From Dyadobacter subterraneus (GTDB lineage Bacteria; Bacteroidota; Bacteroidia; Cytophagales; Spirosomataceae), in NCBI RefSeq assembly GCF_015221875.1, contig NZ_JACYGY010000001.1, positions 3,264,501-3,328,500 of the forward strand: a stretch of 64,000 nt of DNA. The letters run 5' to 3'. The number at the start of each line of letters is the position of its first letter. Position 1 is the first letter of the stretch. A program made the translations under genes and the position numbers. Below, piece by piece: positions 8,179 to 18,297 of the stretch. The notes under the pieces were generated by a model. The model was not told the DNA's origin. It ran no database searches and saw nothing but the letters and a program-made list of their open reading frames with translations.

Positions 8179-10259
8179 TATACTTCCTTTGGTAAGCAGG
8201 TCATGTGAAGTATAATTTCCTTGTGAAATTAAATATTCCCACCTCTGTTTCGTTTGCTTTTTTATTTCCCCGCCTAGCAAAAATACTGTATGCTTATCTG
8301 CCAGAATTTCCTTTGTTTTTGGATATCTGGGTGACGTAATCAACATATAATCAAGCACCGCTTTCGTCGGAATATAATTTCCCCGGAAGATTAATTTCCC
8401 GCGCCACGATAACAAATAACCGGAATCAAGATGTCGTATGGTGAGATTATTAATTTGGCTGACGATTTTTTTATTCAGAAAAATAGTTTGCGTAACTCCT
8501 TCACTTACAGCATAGTTTTTGATATAAAATTTATAAGCATTTGTATCTGTTTCAAATGCTTTATCAGAAGAAATATACATTCTATTACCGTCTTTGAAAC
8601 TCATTACAGCATGTTTTGGAACCGCGTGAATCATGCCTTGGGGACTGATGTACGACTGGATGCTCATGGAAGCTGAATAAATGATGAATATAAAAATTAG
8701 TATAAAACCACTTTTTAACTTTCTAAATTCTTGTGATTCATAAGCAAACCAGAATATAAATAGTGCAGCATATAAAATTAAAACCTCGGCCTTATCGAGA
8801 TATAAGTTCTCTATCAGATAACCTGGTAATACCTTAGGAACGGCTACTGAAAAATTGGTCAGACAGGATAGAAAATCTACTATGAAACCTACCATCATAT
8901 GTATCGCTGCAAATGGCACAAGACATGTTAAAAGCAGTATCAGTGCAGCAGGTAATAATAAGTTGGTGAATGTTATGACAAATGGATTGACAAGCCAGAA
9001 GTAAAACGGGAACTGGTGAAAATAATAAAGACTTAATGGAAATGTTGCCAGCTGTGCGGCAAAGGAAAGCGCTGTAATTTGCCAGAAATATTTCTGCATG
9101 CGCCCGGTAGGTTTCCAAATTGCTGCGATGGGCTCATAAAGCAAAAATATCCCCGCCATAGCTAAATATGAAAGTTGAAATCCAACGTCAAACAGGGCTT
9201 GCGGGTCTATTAAAAGAATGATAAACGCAGAAAGTGCCAGTGTGTTTATTCCGTTATTCTTTTTACTGTAAACTTCTGCCAGCACAAATACAATACACAT
9301 CAGTGTGGCACGAAGAACAGAAGGCGCCATACCGGTGACAAGTGCATAAAACACATCAGCCATATCACGATTGCGAGATACACGTATTTCCCTCCTTTTA
9401 ACTTTTTTATCCAGCCAAGCATAAAGGTTATCACCCAGAAAATGATGGCCACGTGCATACCGGAAACTGATAAAATATGCACCGTTCCGGAAGTTGTGTA
9501 ATCGTCAATCTGATCGGAACGAAGGTCATCACGGCGGCCAAGAAGCATAGCTTTTACTAATCCATATGACTTTTCATCTTTCAGATTTGTCCTGAATTGC
9601 CGGTCAGCCCATTCCGAAATCTGTATACTCCACTGTTTTACGCTAACCGAGATATTTCTGTTTTTAACAACCTGATAAGAACCTTCCGGCAGATAATCTG
9701 TCCAGACAATACCTTTATTCCATAAGTATCTTTTGTAATCAAATTCTTCCGGATTCATGGGTGGTTTTGGCTGCTCCGCATTTCCCTTAACCAACAGATA
9801 ATCATTGGCATAAGGAATTTGAGAAGCGTCGAGCGGAATGCATAAAAGAGCTTTTACATCTACATCAATCCATTTTTTATTCGTGTGGACTCTCTTTATC
9901 AATACTTCAACACGTAAAGATTTTGCTCTTTTTTCGGGCAAAGAAGTGACGACGGCTTCGTAAAATTCATATTTATTGCTAGTCAATTTTATGATATCCT
10001 TATTCAACTCAGCCGAATGCAAATTGATATCGAACACGCCGCAAACAAACAAAAAGAACAGAAAGCATATTCCGAAGACTAAATATTTGCGCTTTTTATA
10101 AAGCAAAAAAGAAACGGCTGTAATCACCAGGATTACAGCCGTTTCTAAACACGAAGTTGTATGGGTGTCAAAAAAATTCAGAGAGATTAAAAAATCTCCT
10201 GCCAGAATACCAATTACAAAAACCAGCACAAAGCTTACAAAAGGAACACGTGGCAGCAT
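8167..10259 (-). pseudogene. comEC: ComEC/Rec2-family DNA uptake channel, broken by a frameshift
   Basis: Two frames overlap at 9300-9363. The upstream one (10259 down to 9300) has three early membrane helices, a DUF4131-like soluble segment and the hallmark HILSVSGMHVAII. The downstream one (to 8167) resumes with FYALVTGMAPSVLRATLM, the next conserved block, followed by several membrane helices and a soluble tail. Adding one base to the A-run 9348-9351 (T-run on the coding strand) joins them as IVIWLMCFYALVTG, the expected family sequence, giving about 698 residues. ComEC forms the inner-membrane pore for single-stranded DNA in natural transformation. If the frameshift is real, this route is lost or reduced. 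The gene lies 10 bases after the M43 protease gene on the same strand. The canonical C-terminal metallo-beta-lactamase domain is not evident. Confidence 0.8.
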
Positions 10260-10269
10260 ACTGCAACTG

Positions 10270-11604
10270 TCATTTAATTACGATCCTCTTTGTGACGGTT
10301 TCTTTGTCGGTGGTCACTTTTAAATAATATAATCCTGTATGAAATTTGTTAATATCAACTGAAATTTTGCGGCTCCACACATCCGTAAAGCTTTGATTTT
10401 GAAGTGCATTACCCATTTGATCATAAAGCGTGGCAGAAAAATTCTGGTAGTCGGAAAATCGCACAATTGCACTTATTTCTGCACTGGCAGGGTTGGGAAA
10501 AACTTCAACAACCAGCTTATCAGAGGGATCTAGTCTGCCAATTTTTGCGGACTCCACAAGTTTAATACGTCTGGGACTCAACGCTAAAACCGCTTTCATT
10601 CTGGATAATTGGTCCGCCGTAAAAATATTCATGCAGGAATCAGGCGAATAATCCATGTAATTCTCAATCATATTCCTTGTCCTGAAACCGGAGCAATTGG
10701 AATATTTATCAACACAAACAGTCGTCTGATTAGATCCTTCCGCAGGCGGCGTATCCGCACAAAAATCATCTCCGCAAAACGCGTCTCCCCAGGTATGGAT
10801 CAAACCAAGCCAGTGTCCGACTTCATGCGTTGTCGTTCTTCCGAGATTGTAAATTTTGCTGGTATTCGAATTACCATTTCTGCCAAAAAACCTGAAATCT
10901 ATAATGACACCGTCGGTTTTTTCATAAGTTTCATTCTTGGTATTAAGCCCGTCAACACCTGTTACCGATGGAAACTGAGAAATGCCCAGATAGCTGTCTA
11001 TAAACCGGCAAGTCCAGATATTCAGGTATTTATCAGACGGCCAGTAAATGATACTCGCCAGCAGGTCATCATCCGTTAAGGGATTAAAAAGACTGCGTTC
11101 GGTGTATTGGGTTCTTGTAATTCCGGTAGTGCTTTTCCCATTGTCATCATATTCAGCCAGATAAAATTCAATACCAGCGTCCACACCGACCGGATCAGTA
11201 TTAAAACCATTTGTACCCGATTTCCGGCGATAATCTTCATTCAGCACTGCAATCTGGCTGCGAATTTGGTCGTCTGATATATTCGGATTGTTTTCGCCGC
11301 CGATTTTACCAACAGCGCCATCATAAACAACATGAACCACCACCGGAATTCTTATAACTTCATCGGTCGCAGCCTTTCGAAGCTGCGACCGGTTATTTTT
11401 TAGATATTCCTGTATTGCCTCTTCGGTTTTTAACCGGGCTTGCTGATAATCAGAATTTTTTTTTGTTCTTATTATATCCCGCTCATGCGTTACACAACGG
11501 ATTAATAATGAATCCGCCACCTGTGCATCAACAAGCACTGGATTAAAAAATCCTAAAATTCCGAAACCGATAAAAAAGTTAAATCTAGTTATCAGACTTT
11601 TCAT
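10270..11604 (-). CDS. Secreted zinc metalloprotease, pappalysin/cytophagalysin type (M43), with T9SS sorting tail
   Basis: 444 residues from the chosen ATG at 11604, which gives a proper signal peptide ending near LVDAQ; a longer frame from 11658 lacks one. The catalytic domain has HEVGHWLGLIH (pattern HExxHxxGxxH) and a Met-turn region NYMDYSPDSCM, both characteristic of M43 metalloproteases. Paired Cys residues (CGDDFC, CVDKYSNC) suggest disulfides. The last 80 or so residues start VEVFPNPAS and end with TKRIVIK, a type A C-terminal domain that directs export through the type IX secretion system. The gene overlaps the end of the PhoH-like gene by 20 bases and is followed closely by comEC. 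The substrate is unknown. Confidence 0.85.
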   Translation of the reverse strand: MKSLITRFNFFIGFGILGFFNPVLVDAQVADSLLIRCVTHERDIIRTKKNSDYQQARLKTEEAIQEYLKNNRSQLRKAATDEVIRIPVVVHVVYDGAVGKIGGENNPNISDDQIRSQIAVLNEDYRRKSGTNGFNTDPVGVDAGIEFYLAEYDDNGKSTTGITRTQYTERSLFNPLTDDDLLASIIYWPSDKYLNIWTCRFIDSYLGISQFPSVTGVDGLNTKNETYEKTDGVIIDFRFFGRNGNSNTSKIYNLGRTTTHEVGHWLGLIHTWGDAFCGDDFCADTPPAEGSNQTTVCVDKYSNCSGFRTRNMIENYMDYSPDSCMNIFTADQLSRMKAVLALSPRRIKLVESAKIGRLDPSDKLVVEVFPNPASAEISAIVRFSDYQNFSATLYDQMGNALQNQSFTDVWSRKISVDINKFHTGLYYLKVTTDKETVTKRIVIK

Positions 11605-12532
11605 ATGCAGCCAGAATGTCCTTAACCAAACGGTGGCGTACAACGTCAGATCCGTCAAGTTCGACGAAACTGATTCCTTTAATTCCCTTCAAAATCGTCA
11701 GTGAATCTATCAAACCGGATTTAAGGTTTTTTGGTAAATCAATCTGTGATTTATCACCGGTAATGATCGCCTTGGAACTTGGCCCCATACGTGTCAAAAA
11801 CATTTTCATCTGCATCGGCGTGGTATTCTGTGCCTCATCGAGCAAAATAAAAGCGTTATTCAGCGTCCGGCCCCTCATATAAGCGAGCGGTGCAATTTCG
11901 ATTGTTCTGTTTTCCAGATATAATTTCAGCTTTTCAGGAGCGATCATGTCGTCCAGCGCATCATAAATCGGTCTCAGATAAGGATCTATTTTTTCTTTCA
12001 AATCGCCCGGTAAAAAACCCAGATTTTCCCCCGCCTCAACCGCCGGACGCGTTATGATTATCTTCTTAACCTCTTTGTTTTTCAGTGCACGAACCGCAAT
12101 AGCCACGGCTGTATATGTCTTTCCCGTTCCTGCCGGCCCCACAGCATACACAAGATCAAATTTCGCAGCTGCCTCAACCAACAACTTCTGATTCTGCGTT
12201 TTCGCCTTGACAACCAGTCCCTTATTTCCATAAATGATGACATCCGCGTCATCTTCTGCATTCTGGACGGCTGGTCTTGAAATTCCGTTTAAATAAACTT
12301 TAACATTTTCATTAGTAACTTTTCCGTACTTCTGGTAATGAGCGACCAGCGATTCAAGTATATCAGTAATGCGCATAATCTCAGGCGCTGTTCCCTGAAT
12401 ACGGATTTCATTTCCGCGTGAAATAATTTTGCTTTTTGGAAAAGCTGCGGACACTTCTTTAATATTCGAATTGTGAATGCCCAAAAAATCGACCATAGAG
12501 ACGTCTTCGAGCGTGATGATTTTTTCTAGCAA
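11585..12532 (-). CDS. PhoH-like ATPase
   Basis: About 315 residues. PhoH-family proteins are cytoplasmic P-loop ATPases, often with RNA-linked roles. Walker A is GPAGTGKTYTA and Walker B is AFILLDEAQNT. Other family blocks are IITRPAVEAGENLGFLPGDL and ITGDKSQIDLPK. I chose the TTG at 12532 (giving MLEKIITLEDVSMVDF) because that matches how close relatives begin. An in-frame TTG at 12592 and an ATG at 12496 are the alternatives. The 3' end overlaps the start of the secreted protease gene. It is divergent from dnaB across a gap of about 240 bases. Confidence 0.85.
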   Translation of the reverse strand: MLEKIITLEDVSMVDFLGIHNSNIKEVSAAFPKSKIISRGNEIRIQGTAPEIMRITDILESLVAHYQKYGKVTNENVKVYLNGISRPAVQNAEDDADVIIYGNKGLVVKAKTQNQKLLVEAAAKFDLVYAVGPAGTGKTYTAVAIAVRALKNKEVKKIIITRPAVEAGENLGFLPGDLKEKIDPYLRPIYDALDDMIAPEKLKLYLENRTIEIAPLAYMRGRTLNNAFILLDEAQNTTPMQMKMFLTRMGPSSKAIITGDKSQIDLPKNLKSGLIDSLTILKGIKGISFVELDGSDVVRHRLVKDILAAYEKSDN

Positions 12533-12769
12533 ATGAATGATCGTTTTAGTGTAAATTAAATTCTCATAAAATTTAGTAATAATAACCAACAAATTTTCGA
12601 TTATGATACATAATTAAAAATTTCGGACTTCATTTTAACGTCGTTAAATAAATATATTTTGATCAACTATTTCAGTATCAGCCCCACAGGTCTTTTTTAG
12701 AATTAATAAAAAAAATAGTTGTTAGCAGTTCCTTTTCTCACAGCTGCCTTATGATTAATTTTGTGTTAC

Positions 12770-14401
12770 ATGGAAAATGACAAGGCACCAAATCAATACC
12801 CCAGGACAGGTAATAAAACAGGTACTTCCAATGGAAGATCTGCAAACACACGCACCCAAAGTTTTGACCAAAATTACGGCAAACTTCCCCCGCAGGCAAC
12901 CGATCTTGAAGAGGCCGTTCTTGGCGCTTTAATGATTGAAAAAGATGCGTTAACTGCCGTTGTGGACATTCTTCGTCCTGAGAGTTTTTATAAAGATTCG
13001 CATCAGCGGATATACAAAGCAATCCTTACTTTATTTGCTGATTCTGAACCAATTGATATGCTTACCGTAATTTCAAAATTACGGAGTACAGGTGAAGTTG
13101 AAATCATTGGAGGAGCATCTTACATTATTGGCCTGACTTCAAAAGTGAACTCGGCTGCCAATATTGAGTACCACGCCCGGATCATTACACAGGCATCCAT
13201 CAGACGGGAATTAATTACGATTTCTTCTGAAATTCAAAAGGAAGCTTTTGAGGATACTACGGATGTTTTCAAACTATTGGATAAAACCGAGCAGGCGCTT
13301 TTTCAGATTTCAGAATCGAATATCAAGAAAAATTATTCTGACATGGGTTCGCTGATGCGTCAGGCTTTGGAAGAACTTGATCAGAAGAAAAATAATAAAG
13401 ACGGACTTACAGGAGTTCCTTCCGGCTTTTCGGCACTTGACAGGATTACGTCGGGCTGGCAAAAAACGGAATTGGTAATTCTTGCGGCTCGTCCCGGTAT
13501 GGGTAAAACGGCATTTGTCGTTTCTTCACTTCGAAATGCGGCTGTTGATTTTAATATGGCCGTAGCGATTTTCTCTCTGGAAATGTCCTCGGTTCAGTTG
13601 GTAAATCGTCTTATATCAGCCGAAGCGGAAATTGACAGTGAAAAAATCAGGAAAGGAAGTCTGGCTCCGCACGAGTGGGAACAACTTCACCACCGTATTC
13701 ACAGGCTTACAAACGCGCCGATTTATATCGATGACACGCCTGCCCTATCCATCTTGGAATTACGTGCAAAATGCCGTCGTTTAAAGGCGCAGCACGATAT
13801 CCAGATGGTCGTGATTGACTACTTGCAGCTGATGACCGGTGATACTGGTGGAAAAGGTGCCGGTAACCGTGAACAGGAAATTGCGATGATCTCCCGTTCG
13901 TTGAAAAATCTTGCAAAAGAACTTGACGTACCGGTAATCGCACTTTCACAGCTTAGCCGTGCGGTGGAAACACGTGGCGGAGAAAAAAGGCCTCAGCTTT
14001 CAGATTTAAGGGAATCAGGATCTATTGAGCAGGATGCGGATATGGTAATTTTCTTGTATCGTCCTGAATATTATGGTATTACAGAAGACGAAACCGGAAA
14101 TTCAGTAGCAGGTGTCGGTGAAGTAATTATTGCCAAAAACCGGGCGGGATCGCTTGAAACGGTACAGTTACGATTTATCGGTAAATACACCAAATTTGCC
14201 GATCTGGACGCTCAGTTTGCTCCGGCTCCTTTTTCAGTGGACAGACCGATTACAAATTCTAACCCGATTTCTTCTTTTGAAAGTCAGGGTAGAAATAATC
14301 CGGCACCGAGCAATCCGGCAAGTGGAGGAACCCTCCGAAGCCGCGCAAATGATTTAAGCAATTTTGATTATAAAGGTCCTGATAGCGAACCACCGTTTTG
14401 A
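12770..14401 (+). CDS. dnaB: Replicative DNA helicase
   Basis: 543 residues from the ATG at 12770 (a TTG three codons upstream is less likely). DnaB is the hexameric helicase that unwinds DNA at the fork. After a polar Asn/Arg/Thr-rich leader of about 40 residues comes the N-terminal helical domain (PPQATDLEEAVLGALMIEKDA), a linker, and a RecA-like ATPase domain. Walker A is AARPGMGKTAF and Walker B VVIDYLQLM. The SQLSRAVETRGG and DLRESGSIEQDADMVIFLYRPEYY blocks are also present. A low-complexity Pro/Asn/Ser-rich tail of about 60 residues ends the protein. A strong terminator follows. No intein is present. Confidence 0.95.
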   Translation: MENDKAPNQYPRTGNKTGTSNGRSANTRTQSFDQNYGKLPPQATDLEEAVLGALMIEKDALTAVVDILRPESFYKDSHQRIYKAILTLFADSEPIDMLTVISKLRSTGEVEIIGGASYIIGLTSKVNSAANIEYHARIITQASIRRELITISSEIQKEAFEDTTDVFKLLDKTEQALFQISESNIKKNYSDMGSLMRQALEELDQKKNNKDGLTGVPSGFSALDRITSGWQKTELVILAARPGMGKTAFVVSSLRNAAVDFNMAVAIFSLEMSSVQLVNRLISAEAEIDSEKIRKGSLAPHEWEQLHHRIHRLTNAPIYIDDTPALSILELRAKCRRLKAQHDIQMVVIDYLQLMTGDTGGKGAGNREQEIAMISRSLKNLAKELDVPVIALSQLSRAVETRGGEKRPQLSDLRESGSIEQDADMVIFLYRPEYYGITEDETGNSVAGVGEVIIAKNRAGSLETVQLRFIGKYTKFADLDAQFAPAPFSVDRPITNSNPISSFESQGRNNPAPSNPASGGTLRSRANDLSNFDYKGPDSEPPF

Positions 14402-14436
14402 TATAAATTATCAAAAAATAAATACTGATATATTAC

Positions 14437-14480
14437 TAGAAAGTCGCCAGAGAAAATTCCCAGGCGACTTTCTTTTTATT
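14437..14480 (+). terminator. Rho-independent terminator after dnaB
   Basis: GAAAGTCGCC (14439-14448) pairs with GGCGACTTTC (14463-14472), followed by a T-rich tail. It may also serve the convergent rlmD gene. Confidence 0.85.
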
Positions 14481-14561
14481 AAAATAGTACAACTAAAAGA
14501 AGTCTTATATCGCTTCTTTTTCATTACAGATATAGAAATAATTCTATCTGATAATTTTCAA

Positions 14562-15965
14562 TTATCTATCTTTTCTCACCAAAAGTGCCACGTTTTCTAC
14601 ATGGTGAGTATTAGGGAACATATCAACTGGCTGCACTTTTGTCACTTCATAATCTTCCGACATTAAGGCAAGATCTCTTGCCTGTGTGGCCGTGTTACAG
14701 CTTACATATACAACTTTATCAGGAGCAGCTTTCAAAATCGTTTCAATTACCGGCACATCCATCCCAGCGCGCGGAGGATCCGTGATGATAACATCAGGTC
14801 TTCCATGTTTTGCTAAAAAAGATTCATTCATGATCCAGCGCATATCACCAGCGAAGAATTCTGTATTTATTATGCCGTTTAAAGCAGAATTTATTCTAGC
14901 ATCTTTAACAGCCGCTTCCACGTATTCAACACCTACAACTTTTTTGGCTTGTCTGGCAACAAAATTCGCTATTGTTCCGGTCCCTGTGTACAAATCGTAA
15001 ACTGATTCATTTCCGGTTAATCCTGCATATTCTCTTGTTACTTTGAAAAGATTATAGGCTTGTTCAGAATTTGTTTGGTAAAAAGATTTAGGTCCTACCA
15101 GAAAAGTAAGATCTTCCATCGTTTCACGAATGGTTCTTTCACCGGAAAAATTAATCACTTCCTGATCCTGATACGAATCATTTCCTTTCAGATTGACGAT
15201 ATAATTCAGGGAGGTAATCTCAGGATGCATATCGTTCATGTAATTCATCACGAGTTCAATCGCCTCATCGTTTTTCTCTCCAAACTGAACGATAACCATG
15301 ATATCACCCGTATTTGCAGTTCTGACAACAAGATTTCTCAGCGTTCCGACATTATATTTTACATCATAATAAGGAATACCCTGAGCGTCGCCGAAGGCAT
15401 GCAGAGAATTTCTTAAAGCGTTCGAGGGATCAGGCTGCAAGTGACATTTTTCAACCGTAAAAATTTTATCAAAACGTTTTGGGACGTGAAAACCCAAAGC
15501 ATTTTTAGAAAATTTCTCACCCGAATCCAGTTGTTCCTTCGTTACCCAACGATAATTTGAAAATGTAAATTCAAGTTTATTACGGTAAAAAGTTGTTTGA
15601 GGTCCGGCCAGAATCGGATTGATCTCAACATTTTTAATTTTACCAATTCGCTGAAAATGATCAACCACCTGTTGTCTTTTAAAGCCAATCTGATGCTCGT
15701 AACCAATATGCTGCCATTTACAACCGCCGCAAACACCGAAATGCTGACAGTATGGCTCTGCCCGTAACTTGGACAACGAATGTATTTTTGTTACAACAGC
15801 TTCCTTTAATTTCTTTTTCGTCCGCACCACTTCCAGGTCCACAATATCACCCGGCGCCACATCACCTTCAATAAAAATTACCCCGTCTTCCGATTTAAAT
15901 ATACACTTGCCTTCTGCCGCGAAATCAGTAATTTCAACGTATTCATACCTGGTACCCTTTGACAT
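14562..15965 (-). CDS. rlmD: 23S rRNA (uracil-5-)-methyltransferase, RlmD/RumA type
   Basis: 467 residues. The enzyme methylates C5 of a uracil in 23S rRNA using S-adenosylmethionine. An N-terminal TRAM RNA-binding domain (about 1-60) is followed by the iron-sulfur cysteine block CQHFGVCGGCKWQHI. The methyltransferase domain has SFYQTNSEQAYNLF, the SAM-binding VYDLYTGTGTIANFVA, DPPRAGMD, and the catalytic Cys in YVSCNTATQARDL. In Bacteroidota this family is annotated as RlmD, although which uracil is modified (1939 or 747) cannot be read from sequence alone. Convergent with dnaB. Divergent from the large exported protein gene at 16027. Confidence 0.9.
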   Translation of the reverse strand: MSKGTRYEYVEITDFAAEGKCIFKSEDGVIFIEGDVAPGDIVDLEVVRTKKKLKEAVVTKIHSLSKLRAEPYCQHFGVCGGCKWQHIGYEHQIGFKRQQVVDHFQRIGKIKNVEINPILAGPQTTFYRNKLEFTFSNYRWVTKEQLDSGEKFSKNALGFHVPKRFDKIFTVEKCHLQPDPSNALRNSLHAFGDAQGIPYYDVKYNVGTLRNLVVRTANTGDIMVIVQFGEKNDEAIELVMNYMNDMHPEITSLNYIVNLKGNDSYQDQEVINFSGERTIRETMEDLTFLVGPKSFYQTNSEQAYNLFKVTREYAGLTGNESVYDLYTGTGTIANFVARQAKKVVGVEYVEAAVKDARINSALNGIINTEFFAGDMRWIMNESFLAKHGRPDVIITDPPRAGMDVPVIETILKAAPDKVVYVSCNTATQARDLALMSEDYEVTKVQPVDMFPNTHHVENVALLVRKDR

Positions 15966-16026
15966 TTTTTCCTTTTTAATTTCTAAACTTTATTATTATC
16001 GCCTAATTTCTACTGAAGCGTCTGAT

Positions 16027-18234
16027 ATGAAAAACCGATTGATTTTATCCTTCGTACTTCTGTTATGCATTCTCCAAGCAAGAGCCACGCACATTGTGGG
16101 CGGACAACTCTTTATTACCGAAAACAAAAACAGCGCATACAATTACAAGATCGGGCTTACCATGTACTTCGATGCACTCAACGGAAATCCGGGCGCTGAA
16201 GACGATGTCGTCTACATTTACGTGTTCCGGAAAAGAGATAATGCATCTGTGGGTTACGTTTCAGCCCCAAAAATAGAACGAAAAAACGTCACCTACACAA
16301 ATCCGCAGTGTGGAATATCTTTAACCGAGACAATTATGATCACTTATGCCAGTGATGTATTGCTCGAATCTTCCGTTTTTAATGATCCTGGCGGATATTA
16401 TATGGTCTGGGACAGATGTTGCAGGAATGCGGCGATCACCAATATAAAATCACCGGGGACAGCCGGCAGTTTGTTTTATCTTGAATTTCCGCCAATTGTA
16501 AAAAACAGTACTTCATTTTCAAATTCTTCACCGGTTTTCCCTGCCATTCAAGGTGATTATGCTTGTGTAAATTCTCCTTTCTTTTTCAATTTTGGTGGAA
16601 CGGATGCGGACGGAGATAGTTTGGCGTATCGGCTCATGACACCTTTGCAGGGATATTCAACCCAGGACAGACCCAGCGTTCAGGCGATTGGTTCGTCAAG
16701 TTATCCGACTTTAACCTGGATTGATGGTATCACAAATGCCAATATTATTCCTGGTCCTCAGCCTTTAACGGTGGACGCAAAAACCGGAATGCTTTCTGTA
16801 ACCCCTGGAAATCTGGGACTTTACGTTTTTGCAGTTCAGGTTGATGAGTTCAGGAATGGTGTTAAAATTGGAACGTTAACCAGAGATTTTCAGCTGAAAG
16901 TTGTTGATTGCCCAAAAATGAGTCCGCCAAAAATTCTTTTCAAACCAAAAGGAAGCAGCACATTTTACAACAGCAACCAGATTATCACTGTAAAAGATGG
17001 CGATCCGAATTGTTTTGAAGTGATGGTTACAGATCCAACAATTAATGACCTGATCAAAATTCAGGGACATGCCATCAATCAAACCAATGATTATTTCTCA
17101 CTTTTTCCTGTTGAATACGCAACTACCGTGGCCAATGATACCATGCGGGTTCAGGTCTGCCTGGATGAATGTTTCATAACCTATGATAATCGTCCGATTC
17201 GTATTGAATTAATTGCACAGGATCAAAGCTGCCCGATTCCACTTATGGACACGCTCGTAATTTACATTCGTCGCGAAAGCAGCGGCAACAATGCTCCTGT
17301 TGTAACAACTTCACTACAAACAGATTATGTACATGTGGTAGCGGGAACTGCTGTCAGTTTTACAGTTTTTGGAAAAGATTCGGATACTGATAGCCTAAGC
17401 TTGTCAGGAGCCGGAGAAAATTTTACCTTATCTTCAAAATCAATGATTTTCAAAACGGTGAGCGGCAAAACTTCCGTCCAATCCGGTTTTAGCTGGGTTC
17501 CTCCCTGCAATGCTCTTGAGGGTGATACGATAAAAGTGGATTTTACGGCAGAAGATCTCCGTTGCGCCGGAAGTGGTTTAAAAACATCCAAAACCATTTA
17601 TTTTATTGTTGATCAATCTCCGAATCATCCGCCGGCGATAACCACATCGCTTGTTCAGGCAGATGTCAGCTATATTTTGGGAGCCAGCGGTGGTATCACT
17701 TTTCAGGTGAAAGCCATTGATCCGGATACCAACACAATTTTATTAAGTGCATCAGGAAGAGGTTTTCAGTTGAATGCTCTCGGAATAACTTTCGAAAATA
17801 AAACCGGAACCGGGCAGCTGATTTCGGATTTCACATGGTTTCCGGATTGCGCGATCATGAACGGGGATACCAGCCATTCATTTACCGTTGATTTTGTAGC
17901 GCGGGATAAGAGTTGCACCGCTTCCCTGGACACAATCTCGGTTACCATTTCTTTAAGCGATTTAGAGGCAAAATCTGAAATTGATTTACCAAACGTAATA
18001 ACACCAAATGGTGATGGGAAAAACGACTGCCTGATTTTAGATGAGCTTCCGACAGGTAGCTGCAACGACCAGTTTAAAGACGTGACAATTTTTAATCGCT
18101 GGGGAAAGCAGATTTATTATTCCAGAGACAAAACAAAAAACTGGTGTCCGAATGACATTTCCGGAGGGTATTATTATTACGTGATTAAATACACGAAAAG
18201 TACTTACAAGGGTGGCTTGACCGTTTTGAAATAA
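16027..18234 (+). CDS. Large exported protein with gliding-motility/T9SS type B C-terminal domain
   Basis: 735 residues from the ATG at 16027, which places a signal peptide (MKNRLILSFVLLLCILQARA) at the N-terminus; the frame is open further upstream, but that part lies over rlmD. The mature N-terminus THIVGGQLF is common among large Bacteroidota surface proteins. Residues about 420-645 hold two tandem repeats beginning NNAPVVTTSL and NHPPAITTSL, each with an Asp-rich cadherin-like motif (DSDTDSL, DPDTNT). The C-terminus has NVITPNGDGKNDCL, TIFNRWGKQIYYS and GGYYYYVIKY, the gliding-motility-associated (CHU_C) domain that directs type IX secretion and surface attachment. Likely an adhesin or surface structural protein. 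The ligand is unknown. Confidence 0.85.
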   Translation: MKNRLILSFVLLLCILQARATHIVGGQLFITENKNSAYNYKIGLTMYFDALNGNPGAEDDVVYIYVFRKRDNASVGYVSAPKIERKNVTYTNPQCGISLTETIMITYASDVLLESSVFNDPGGYYMVWDRCCRNAAITNIKSPGTAGSLFYLEFPPIVKNSTSFSNSSPVFPAIQGDYACVNSPFFFNFGGTDADGDSLAYRLMTPLQGYSTQDRPSVQAIGSSSYPTLTWIDGITNANIIPGPQPLTVDAKTGMLSVTPGNLGLYVFAVQVDEFRNGVKIGTLTRDFQLKVVDCPKMSPPKILFKPKGSSTFYNSNQIITVKDGDPNCFEVMVTDPTINDLIKIQGHAINQTNDYFSLFPVEYATTVANDTMRVQVCLDECFITYDNRPIRIELIAQDQSCPIPLMDTLVIYIRRESSGNNAPVVTTSLQTDYVHVVAGTAVSFTVFGKDSDTDSLSLSGAGENFTLSSKSMIFKTVSGKTSVQSGFSWVPPCNALEGDTIKVDFTAEDLRCAGSGLKTSKTIYFIVDQSPNHPPAITTSLVQADVSYILGASGGITFQVKAIDPDTNTILLSASGRGFQLNALGITFENKTGTGQLISDFTWFPDCAIMNGDTSHSFTVDFVARDKSCTASLDTISVTISLSDLEAKSEIDLPNVITPNGDGKNDCLILDELPTGSCNDQFKDVTIFNRWGKQIYYSRDKTKNWCPNDISGGYYYYVIKYTKSTYKGGLTVLK

Positions 18235-18297
18235 TTATGAATATACCATTGATCTTTACGTATAGATTATTTATTTTCGTCGTATAACTTCAAAATT

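Noticed and set aside
9340..9363. Programmed -1 frameshift producing full-length ComEC
   Set aside because: There is no canonical X XXY YYZ slippery heptamer and no downstream structure was recognised. I kept the U UUU site only as a weak possibility.
12756..12763. TAATTTTG as a dnaB promoter -7 box
   Set aside because: It ends only six bases before the ATG, which would make the transcript nearly leaderless, and no -33 box was found.
15769..16026. Longer N-terminus for the gliding-type protein
   Set aside because: The extension overlaps rlmD on the other strand and lacks a signal peptide. The ATG at 16027 gives a clean one.
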